Below are positions 10,401 through 16,893 of a stretch of DNA of 29,616 nucleotides, in pieces. Positions within the stretch are counted from its first letter, which is position 1, and each line of letters starts with the position of its first letter. Under the pieces are notes generated by a model. That model did no database searches, was not told where the DNA came from, and saw nothing but the letters and a program-made list of their open reading frames with translations. The position numbers and the translations under genes were made by a program. The stretch spans positions 1-29,616 of the forward strand of contig JASLXP010001221.1 of the NCBI GenBank assembly GCA_030740295.1, given 5' to 3'. The DNA is from Planctomycetota bacterium (lineage in GTDB: Bacteria; Planctomycetota; PUPC01; JACPCR01).

Positions 10401-10661
10401 GAATTTGCCCAGCGTGCGCCCTTCGAACGGTCGCGTTTTGTCGAACACGCCCTCATGGAGAATCTGCAGCCCGAATCGTTTCAGGAACAGATTCCAGTAT
10501 TTCTCGTCTTCGTCATTCGTATAGCGGACGGGCTGACACTGAATGAACAGCCCGCCCCCTTCTCGGACGTATCGCGCGAGCACTGCGGATGCCTGCTTCG
10601 CACGCCTTTCGTAAGCAGCAGTCACTCGCGTCACTCCCTCGTTCGTCGTCCGCAGATGCAC
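7410..10661 (-). CDS. Large PHP-like protein with N-terminal glutamine-amidotransferase-like region (main open frame)
   Basis: This is a 1083-codon frame opening with GTG at 10659-10661. The first 240 residues resemble a class-I glutamine-amidotransferase-like fold (YVREGGGLFIQCQPVRY at 31-47, then VVAVRQFGEGRIVSYP). Such folds occur as non-catalytic domains in planctomycetal sugar enzymes. Residues about 272-345 resemble a PHP metal-binding module, GLHSDHSDGESTVADYVKAA. However, the usual HxH is HSD and the usual TDH is replaced by AAPMEH, so the metal site looks altered. The last 600 residues are beta-rich with no domain I can name. The same reading frame continues upstream through a TAA (10731-10733) into a 62-codon segment with a signal peptide. 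The whole gene therefore probably spans 7410-10919 and is interrupted. Translation may reinitiate, but a product from GTG would lack export. Confidence 0.65.
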   Translation of the reverse strand: MHLRTTNEGVTRVTAAYERRAKQASAVLARYVREGGGLFIQCQPVRYTNDEDEKYWNLFLKRFGLQILHEGVFDKTRPFEGRTLGKFTFWFTGNVSSHSVTEGVRHLYLPLHSAGRYPGLVALDYSAEWQVVVRGHKEAKSYRSGKGGEPNIVNLDADGTYKVEPPVVAVRQFGEGRIVSYPISGLFTGMNYGKKLWSHTVETSGDPVSGRASDSMRLQMNAYLWLAEAARMKGGFGTYEFKPYRAVQFPPTVHYDGHRFPEAAKTGNGVRGVVGLHSDHSDGESTVADYVKAAKDAGLSFIVFAAPMEHLTAEKLDKLKQDCAKGSDASFYACPGIEFTDGSGIRWTMWGEKVVFPEATFKNGKHTYTQWDGKRIRHFGKFAHDTGFSPCAVLDYKQLRAKGAHPENLWWFFYYTPLVYERDKLIADNFSEYLYGLRDLRWSAVASFTRIRSSKDVALAAKTSFTGYRNLAAAKRCFNTRTAATFVAWHGGQYLSGGPVIAYWGGNNTQMESNWRITRGAQRIRLNFVVRSDIGVKDIKVLDADRGIFRRFAGNGAKEIAREFEMVHDKNHYLVLEVTDTAGKKAISQYAFVYSYKQSLFRCGDNLNILGGTGLVWHPDRHEMLPMQKQFINGGDEALSGYDTGSQSLGVKTPIVRPWSMIRIKGQSDWYPSPYKIKKLMARYLDVPLASYNIQIARMAMKNFSEIYETTERPQPAIGSVLLDQGEIEFFERNHTMIAPMHRQDMYVSWNYRRGREGRKNYRGGLIWHEGEIRFKKDVTLQGRVPIPLVTMRCPFDLEHGWGDTAIITDADAGTRVFLLRDEDKKLRTGGRLKPGGYAAQMPTAVGYNGFLAPHDMNFSYEFVHKGWPGSIWIGFGRDGQKVKAGTVMKYRYAIGTFADSQGGNDLLEHTVKAMNMGGGSDGYAVQMKAGELADGTFFFTATAKDNEAFFKLGPQKLLIDLPIKVQGLEDNGCAAIYSTKRKWFRFVPILNGAAHFQEPIDTANEMWVGNIFVTENKDLKLTAVIDGQAPGKPPFVEVHNPTSQLVKTNLWSPANTPIFGGQKREIEVPPGASIRLTGLTKK

Positions 10662-10730
10662 GACCTCGAATTTCTTCAGTTCCTGATAGATTCGTTCGGA
10701 CGGCCAGTCACGACGATAGAAAGCACTCGA

Positions 10731-10919
10731 TTAAAGCCTCGCCGTCCGGATTCCATTCTTGCGGAGCAGCGGCACCCACCGGTCATACTTCATGAACTCG
10801 ACGTTGTGTTTATCGGCCTCGTTGGTGCCAAGGCCAAGGATGATTGGTCTGGAGTTCTCTGCACAGACATCGAATGCCTGGAAAGTTAGCAGAATGAGGA
10901 ACGATGACTTTATCGGCAT
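10731..10919 (-). pseudogene. Detached N-terminus (signal peptide) of the PHP-like gene, ending in an in-frame TAA
   Basis: From the ATG at 10917-10919 the frame encodes MPIKSSFLILLTFQAFDVCA, a clear signal peptide. A further 40 residues end KYDRWVPLLRKNGIRTARL and then TAA (10731-10733). The codons after the TAA, in the same frame, read SSAFYRRDWPSERIYQELKK and run on without another stop to 7410. Phase, strand and sense match on both sides. The simplest explanation is a nonsense mutation (or sequencing error) in one gene of 1169 codon positions, not two genes. No strong ribosome-binding site was seen before the ATG. Confidence 0.65.
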
Positions 10920-11280
10920 AGTTCGGTGGTGTATCGATTGAGTTGGATGAACAGAATTTCAACCGAGCTGAGAATAAGCCCTCGCCTTCTTCCCGACCAG
11001 CCCAGATTGCCTCGGTCAGCGGCGCGGACAATTTGGCGGACCCATCATCGGGGCTTTCAAATGCATGTCGCGCCCGAAAACTCTGGTCCTGACGCCATAA
11101 TAGGTTTCATGAGCAATGGCATCAAGGCGCCAGCCGAACCGAACAGAACTCACGCTTCAATGGACCATGGACAAAGAAACATCAAACGATCTCTTCTCCC
11201 AACGCGAGGCAGCTTCCTTCAGGCAGGAGTCCCGACCGGCACAAGAATGAACGCCAGTTACCTCAAGCGGGTCATGGACA
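10920..11280. other. 361-bp intergenic gap, nothing convincing
   Basis: The gap lies between the PHP-like gene and the oxidoreductase stop, both minus strand. On the minus strand a 40-codon open stretch (including RLDAIAHETYYGVRTRV) could be a remnant, but it has no start context and no family I recognise. No strong hairpin or promoter pair was found. Confidence 0.4.
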
Positions 11281-12546
11281 TTATGTGGGGAGACAGTCGA
11301 CCGTGATCCACTCCCGTTTCGCGCGGGAGTCTTCGGCTGCGTAGCCGATAAGATGTCCGTAGATCGAATCTTCGATGCATGTGCGGTTCGTGCCTTTGCC
11401 ACGCAGAACGTCGATGAAGTCTGCGACCAGCCGGCTGTCTCCGCCTCCGTGGCCGTCCAGTTCATGGCCAGAACCTCCCTTGGGATCGATGAGTTCTTCC
11501 AAGTACTTACCGCCCGGGCCTTCAATCTCACGGACGATGAGTTTGCCATCCTCGAGGGATCCGCGCAGTTCACCTTTTGTGCCATAAACAGCGATTTCAC
11601 GGTCAGGACGTGCAGCGACTCCGCTGGTGTTCATCGTGCCGATCGCGCCATCGGCAAACTCAACGCTGAGCGTCTGCTTGTCGACCACATCATTATCACA
11701 GCGCCACACGCATCGGCTGTAAGGGCCTCTGCGAAGCGCCTCCCGGGCCTCCTCGTCCGATGTGCCAGTAAAATCGGTAAGCGCACGGAAGCGCCAGATC
11801 TTTCCCTTGACGTAGATCCGCTCAGCCGAAAACGGGCACGTCTCCAGGTGCGGGCAGTCGTAGCAGTTATCCGCCGCGCCTTCAGGTGCATTCTCGGGGC
11901 GAAAGTATGTAAGAGACCCGAATGAGCTCACACGGCGCGGGGGATTCCCGCTCATGAACCAGGCCATGAGATCGGTGTCATGACAGCACTTTGCCAGAAT
12001 AAACGGGGCACCCTCTTTGATGTTCCGGAAGCGGCCGCGGACGAAGCCAGTAGCAAAGTGATGCCACGAGACATTCTCCGCCATGCGTATTTCCATAATG
12101 CGCCCCAACCGGCCGGATTCGAGGATCTCCTTCACCTTGCTGTAGAAAGGCGTATACCGAAGCACGTGGCAGATCATTACCTTGCATCCGTGCCCTCTGG
12201 CGGTGTCGGCAATCTCTAGAGTCTCTTCTCGACATGGAGCGATGGGCTTCTCCAGAAGCATGTCGTAACCGTGTTGGAGCAGAGCCACGGCCGATGCATG
12301 GTGCAGATGATCGCGGGTGGCATTAATGACACAGTCGGCCATTCGCTCATGGGAAGCAGCTTCCTGCCAGGTCTGGAATCGCCGCTCAGGCGGGATACCG
12401 AAACGATCCGCGAAATCGTTCCTTCGCTGGTCATCCGGTTCAGCGACCGCGACCGGTTTGAAATCAGGATCACAGGAAGACGCGTGATCCACGTATTGCA
12501 GGCCACGGATGCCGGCGCCTACGAGCATGCAGGTTAATTCGGACAC
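11281..12546 (-). CDS. Gfo/Idh/MocA-family NAD(P)-dependent sugar oxidoreductase
   Basis: This is a 421-residue cytoplasmic protein. Residues 10-15 (GAGIRG) are the Rossmann dinucleotide-binding motif. LLEKPIAP (97-104) is the EKP signature, and KCCHDTD (186-192) is the catalytic K/H/D segment of the family's active site. A Cys-rich insertion, NCYDCPHLETCPFS (227-240), with C228, C231 and C237 marks a subfamily seen widely in Planctomycetes and relatives. The family oxidises or reduces sugars, inositols and amino sugars; the specific substrate cannot be read. The start is GTG at 12544-12546, with AGAGG seven bases upstream. It is divergent from the amidohydrolase gene. The context suggests intracellular processing of sugars released by the neighbouring secreted proteins. 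Confidence 0.93.
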   Translation of the reverse strand: MSELTCMLVGAGIRGLQYVDHASSCDPDFKPVAVAEPDDQRRNDFADRFGIPPERRFQTWQEAASHERMADCVINATRDHLHHASAVALLQHGYDMLLEKPIAPCREETLEIADTARGHGCKVMICHVLRYTPFYSKVKEILESGRLGRIMEIRMAENVSWHHFATGFVRGRFRNIKEGAPFILAKCCHDTDLMAWFMSGNPPRRVSSFGSLTYFRPENAPEGAADNCYDCPHLETCPFSAERIYVKGKIWRFRALTDFTGTSDEEAREALRRGPYSRCVWRCDNDVVDKQTLSVEFADGAIGTMNTSGVAARPDREIAVYGTKGELRGSLEDGKLIVREIEGPGGKYLEELIDPKGGSGHELDGHGGGDSRLVADFIDVLRGKGTNRTCIEDSIYGHLIGYAAEDSRAKREWITVDCLPT

Positions 12547-12993
12547 AGATACGCCTCTTGGTATTGAATAACTGAGGAGCTTCAGTTCGAGATCCTTTTC
12601 AATCGCTCCCGGTCAGAATAGATCGTCATGAGCTGGACTTTGCCCAGCCGTCGCAGGTCATCGAAAGCTCCGGCCCACTGACCTCATTCTCCCTCCAATG
12701 CGGACAGAGCAATCAGCGCAACCTTTGGTGCCGGATTCTACATCAGCATGGTGACAATGCTTCGGACAGGGTTCCCGGATTATGGAGACCACTCCATGTC
12801 CGAATCAACGCGCAAGATTGGACGGCTGAGATTTTCGTATGGCAGCTATCCCCGCCCGAACTACTGGTATGACGGCGTCGACACGGTTACGGACGAAGCC
12901 GGAACCTGAAGGTATTTTCGAACACCATTGACGACTTCGGGTAAGCCATTAACCTGCGCCACCAGACAATATCCTCTCCATCCGAGCTACATC
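12547..12993. other. Divergent intergenic region with a remnant of a duplicated amidohydrolase gene
   Basis: These 447 bp separate the divergent oxidoreductase and amidohydrolase genes and must hold both promoters. No intact gene was found. The only recognisable content is a 35-bp stretch at 12841-12875 that nearly repeats part of the amidohydrolase gene (see that entry). Confidence 0.5.
12841..12875 (+). repeat. 35-bp near copy of amidohydrolase codons (gene remnant)
   Basis: This stretch matches 13420-13454 at 32 of 35 positions. In frame it reads SYPRPNYWYDG, against TYPRPNYWYGG in the intact gene. The frame continues VDTVTDEAGT and stops at TGA. Two of the three differences change the residue and one is silent. 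It looks like the relic of a second paralogue. Confidence 0.65.
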
Positions 12994-13845
12994 ATGCTTA
13001 TTGACGCACACAATCATCCCAACTGGCATGGGTTTAATGCTGAAAGAATTCTTCAGAATATGGAAGAACATTCCATCGATCAGATGTGGCTGTTCACGTG
13101 GGAAGTACCCGAGGATGAGTACAACCCGTCGTATCATCGAGTGCTTCCGCCGACTGGACTCGGGATTCCATTGGAGGACGTATTGTCCGTCGGTCGTGAA
13201 GCGCCTGACAAATTCGTCCTTGGGTACATTCCTCACCCGAAACGACCTGACGCTATTGACAGACTCAAGGCTGCCGTTGAGATTCATGGCATCCGCGTAG
13301 CCAGCGAACTCAAGGTCCGAGTCACCTTCGACGATCCCGATGCCATTCGTCTCTATCAATTCTGTGGCGAGCAGAAGCTCCCGATTACGATTCACCTGGA
13401 CTACCCACTCGATCACGGCGGCACCTATCCCCGTCCGAACTACTGGTATGGCGGTAGCCTCGATTCATTTGAGCGGGCCCTGAAGGAGTGCCCGGAGACA
13501 ATCTTCATCGGGCACGCGCCAGGGTTCTGGGCGCACATTTCAGGGGACGATAAAGCGCTTACAACGTCGTATCCTTCAGGCAAAGTCCTGCCGGGTGGGC
13601 GTATCCAGAAGCTCTTCAGAAAATACAAGAACCTCTACGCGGACCTGAGTGCTGGCTCGGGGCTGAAAGCACTTATGCGAAACAGAGAGTATGGCCGGAA
13701 ATTTCTGATCCAATTCCAGGACCGACTTCTCTTTGGGCGAGACTGTTTTGACTCTCGCCTGATGGATTTCTTGCTCAAAGCCAAACTCCCACAGAAGGCG
13801 TTCGACAAGATCACATACCAGAACGCTCAGCAATTGTTGGCTTAG
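12994..13845 (+). CDS. Amidohydrolase_2-type metal-dependent hydrolase
   Basis: This is a 283-residue TIM-barrel protein starting MLIDAHNHPN. The HxH of DAHNH (residues 4-8) is the first metal-binding motif. Later, TIHLDYPLDHGG, FIGHAPGFW and a C-terminal LFGRDCFDS segment follow the amidohydrolase_2 order (His, His, then Asp at the last strand). No signal peptide is seen, so it is likely cytoplasmic. The frame is open upstream to 12928, but homology-like sequence begins exactly at the ATG at 12994, so I chose that start; the Shine-Dalgarno is weak. Members hydrolyse or decarboxylate cyclic amides, lactones and aromatic acids. Here a sugar-lactone or related role is only an inference from the neighbours. 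Confidence 0.85.
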   Translation: MLIDAHNHPNWHGFNAERILQNMEEHSIDQMWLFTWEVPEDEYNPSYHRVLPPTGLGIPLEDVLSVGREAPDKFVLGYIPHPKRPDAIDRLKAAVEIHGIRVASELKVRVTFDDPDAIRLYQFCGEQKLPITIHLDYPLDHGGTYPRPNYWYGGSLDSFERALKECPETIFIGHAPGFWAHISGDDKALTTSYPSGKVLPGGRIQKLFRKYKNLYADLSAGSGLKALMRNREYGRKFLIQFQDRLLFGRDCFDSRLMDFLLKAKLPQKAFDKITYQNAQQLLA

Positions 13846-13939
13846 CCGCAAAGATTCTCTTCATGAGACGTGAGGCCTGTCATCTGAGTTATGTCTGCCT
13901 GCACGCCTGGATGAATCCTCTCGATCTGACTTTCCCTTA

Positions 13940-16573
13940 ATGAAAGAACAACACATGCGAACGAATCGAATCTTCGTGTTCGCGCTAAGCCTGTGGTGCT
14001 GCATGGGATTGACATGCCTGGAAACTGCTCCGCAACAGGCGGCCCTTGGCAAAGAGGACGAGACGCGTTCCAGGCACTTTCTGCATCCTCTACCACAGGA
14101 GTGTCGCTTCAAAGGGACTGCCTATCGTGTGCCCATCAGCGGCTGTTCGATGGCTACGTCAGACACCGTCGCTCCAAGAGAGCGGCAGATCGTGGATGAT
14201 TTCAAGACGCGATGGCAGAAGCGATTCGGCGAAGAACTGAAATCAACGGGCGAACTTGTCATTGTTGCGGGTCTAATGAAATCCACGCCACAGCTTCAGA
14301 AGGCTGCGGGTCTGGAACTCATTGACGTCAGGTATCTTTCCACACGGCCAAACGCGGAGCAGGCATACGCAATCGCCATGGTTCATGAAGCTGAGCGTGT
14401 GACGGTCTATCTTGCGGCAAACAAAGCCTCCGGGCTCTATTACGCTTTTCTGACTTTCGAGCAACTCCTGTCGAGCCATTCGACAGAAGACACAGTCGTG
14501 TTACCCCACGTCTCTATCTTGGATTGGCCGCACATTCGCTTGCGCGGCTCGTGGACTGTCCTCAGCCATTTCGGTAAAGACGAGAGGGCATTAGAGCAAT
14601 ACGACGGAATCCTTCGGAACTACTCGAAATGGAAGCTCAATATGGCAGAGGCCTGGCACCTGTTTACCGACAAGCTTTCTCCGGAAGGCAAGGTGGACGC
14701 GTACTGGGTCTATCCCAAAGAGGTCATCAAAGTCGGTGAGCGTTACGCTGTGAAGGTATTCCCGGGTACTGGACACATCACGGGCCGACTCGGTCCGCCT
14801 GAGATGAAGAAGCGATTCCCCCACGTGGCCGGCACGCCCAAGACGCCTGAGCGGAAAATCGTGAGCCTCTGCCAGAGCCATCCGGATACGCGGCAGATGC
14901 TCGAAGAGTACCTTGTTTCCATCGCACGCCAGTTCGATTTCGCAGATATCTGGATGACAGAACTGGAAGGCCCCCGCGGTGTGTGTCACTGCGATCGGTG
15001 CAAGGGCATCCTCAAAGACGCATTCGTGAAAGAAACCCAGCACCTCATGCACGCCTACTCTGAGGCGAAGAAGGTCAACCCCGCTTTCCGGATCATCCTG
15101 GGCCTTACCCAGGGAAGCTATCCGCACAATCTGGCGATGCTCGAATACATCCCCAAAGATGTCACGTTGAATTTTTATAACGGCAAAATGACTTACCGGG
15201 CTGATTTTCGGCGATACAACCTTCCGCCATCAGCAACGGAAATGCAGAGACAGGGATACACGGTGGGTTCGTGTCCGAGCCCGAGTGAGACGTATGTGCT
15301 TTTCCCTTTTCAAACCCCTCAGTATTGCCGGCTGCTCTGCGGCGAAGCGGAGGATCGTAATTTGGATTTCGTCATGGCCCAGATGTTCCCCGATCCGTTC
15401 GTGCACGACTTCAATTCGCAGGCGTGTGCCGAATTTCTGTGGAACAGCTCCGGCCGTTCCGCAGACGAATTCACCACTGCCTGGGCCACCCGCAGGAACT
15501 TCAAAGACCCCAATGAAGTTGCTGCCATCATCAGCATGGTCGAATACGCCAGCCGCGGCCTTCACAACAACAAGGTCAGTGACATGATTGAGGCCATCGT
15601 TCGATTTGTGAATGGCCGTGATCGAGCATCGTCGAGGGCTTACCTCAGGTATGAGTTCGCAACTTACGCTGAGATGGCACGCATTCGTAAGCTATGCGAA
15701 GAAGCGACCTCCCGCGCCAAACGTCTGGGCAACCCGGAACTGCATGCAAGCTGCGAAGTACTGGAACGCTGGATCTCCATCATCGAACGCTACGCCCGGT
15801 GTGTCGTGAACTCGAAAGACGCAAAGGTCACTCAGGCGGCCAAGGAGGACATCCGGTCGGAAGTCAGAGAGCTGCGCGCCAGCCGCGACCGCTGGATCGC
15901 ATTCAAAAAAGATGAATTGAGGAGGTGTCGCCGGCAAGACTTCCTGGACAGATTCTTCGACTCCATCATGAAGTCCTGGGACCCAATTTTTGGCGAGGAA
16001 CGAGCCAGAGATTCCTCAGAACTGGCCGAGCTCATGATGGCTAAGGAGATCGGGACGCTGGAGATCTTGCCGCTGGAAAATCAGTGGAAGTTCAAGACAG
16101 CGGCTGGCAAGGACCCCGATCCCAAATTGCTTTCGCCTGACACGGACGACTCCAAGTGGCCGGCCGTCGCCAGCGATAAGGGCTGTGGCTATGAGAAACA
16201 GGGCTTCGAGGGATACACGGGACACGCCTGGTATCGCCAAACGTTACGCGTGCCGGCGAATCTCTCCGGCAGGAGGCACCACTATCTGGTCTTCCTGGCG
16301 GTGGACGAAGATGCTGAAGTTTACATCAACGGCAAAAAAGCCTTCGACCACAGCCACAAAACGGTGGGCGGTCTGCCGGGTGCGACCTGGGACAAACCGT
16401 TCAGCTTTGACGCCCGCCGTTTCCTCCAGCCTGGAAAGAAAAATCTGATAGCGACAAGAGTCTTCAATCGCGCTGGCATGGGCGGGATATGGAAGCCGGT
16501 CTTCCTGGTCGCGTCCGATAAGAAAGTGGGCACAAGCGCACTTGTGCAACTGGTGGTCTCATCAGACGAATAG
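13940..16573 (+). CDS. Secreted GH20-like protein with C-terminal GH2-type sugar-binding domain
   Basis: This protein has 877 residues from the ATG at 13940, or 872 from the ATG at 13955 (MRTNRIFVFALSLWCC), which gives the cleaner signal peptide. Residues about 80-185 look like the GH20b-type N-terminal alpha/beta domain (LVIVAG, then VYLAANKASGLYYAFLTFEQL). A barrel follows in which WMTELEGPRGVCHCDRCKG (338-356) carries a CxCxxC cluster (349-354) after acidic residues. A helical region follows, then a beta-sandwich from about residue 715 (W-rich, WYRQTLRVPANL, AEVYINGKKAF) typical of GH2 sugar-binding domains. Export to the periplasm or surface is likely. Hexosaminidase activity cannot be assumed because the classic GH20 Asp-Glu pair is not evident. 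Confidence 0.8.
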   Translation: MKEQHMRTNRIFVFALSLWCCMGLTCLETAPQQAALGKEDETRSRHFLHPLPQECRFKGTAYRVPISGCSMATSDTVAPRERQIVDDFKTRWQKRFGEELKSTGELVIVAGLMKSTPQLQKAAGLELIDVRYLSTRPNAEQAYAIAMVHEAERVTVYLAANKASGLYYAFLTFEQLLSSHSTEDTVVLPHVSILDWPHIRLRGSWTVLSHFGKDERALEQYDGILRNYSKWKLNMAEAWHLFTDKLSPEGKVDAYWVYPKEVIKVGERYAVKVFPGTGHITGRLGPPEMKKRFPHVAGTPKTPERKIVSLCQSHPDTRQMLEEYLVSIARQFDFADIWMTELEGPRGVCHCDRCKGILKDAFVKETQHLMHAYSEAKKVNPAFRIILGLTQGSYPHNLAMLEYIPKDVTLNFYNGKMTYRADFRRYNLPPSATEMQRQGYTVGSCPSPSETYVLFPFQTPQYCRLLCGEAEDRNLDFVMAQMFPDPFVHDFNSQACAEFLWNSSGRSADEFTTAWATRRNFKDPNEVAAIISMVEYASRGLHNNKVSDMIEAIVRFVNGRDRASSRAYLRYEFATYAEMARIRKLCEEATSRAKRLGNPELHASCEVLERWISIIERYARCVVNSKDAKVTQAAKEDIRSEVRELRASRDRWIAFKKDELRRCRRQDFLDRFFDSIMKSWDPIFGEERARDSSELAELMMAKEIGTLEILPLENQWKFKTAAGKDPDPKLLSPDTDDSKWPAVASDKGCGYEKQGFEGYTGHAWYRQTLRVPANLSGRRHHYLVFLAVDEDAEVYINGKKAFDHSHKTVGGLPGATWDKPFSFDARRFLQPGKKNLIATRVFNRAGMGGIWKPVFLVASDKKVGTSALVQLVVSSDE

Positions 16574-16893
16574 CCGTCCTTCAATGCTCGGGCGTCTCCA
16601 AACGCGTCTCACGCTTATTGAGAACAGCATGTCAGACACGAACCTCATCAATACCGGAGCGGCGCAGCGAAAGATCGTTACGCATCCCAGGTCCACTCCT
16701 GGAAGTGGTTGCGGAGATTCCACATTGGCGGGCTGCCAGCGCTGGCAGGCCGTGGCTACGGTACTTCATTCGGTCTCCATTCGGCTGACCATATGACGGC
16801 TGGGGCAGCATCCGATGACCTCAGCTACAATGATGACGGACATCCTGCAGACGGTTCTGCGGTCGCGGCATTAATGCTCTTGAGCCATTCATC
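16574..16893. other. 320-bp intergenic gap with a perfect palindrome
   Basis: The gap lies between two same-strand secreted-protein genes. Short open frames (for example from ATG 16629 or 16709) have no recognisable similarity and I do not call them genes. The notable content is the 16-bp palindrome at 16733-16748. Confidence 0.4.
16733..16748. repeat. Perfect 16-bp palindrome CTGCCAGCGCTGGCAG
   Basis: CTGCCAGC is followed directly by its reverse complement. With no loop it fits a dimeric protein-binding site better than a terminator. It lies 145 bp upstream of the next gene's start codon and could be an operator, or part of a dispersed repeat: a related GCGCTGCCAGC occurs at about 19662. 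Confidence 0.6.
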
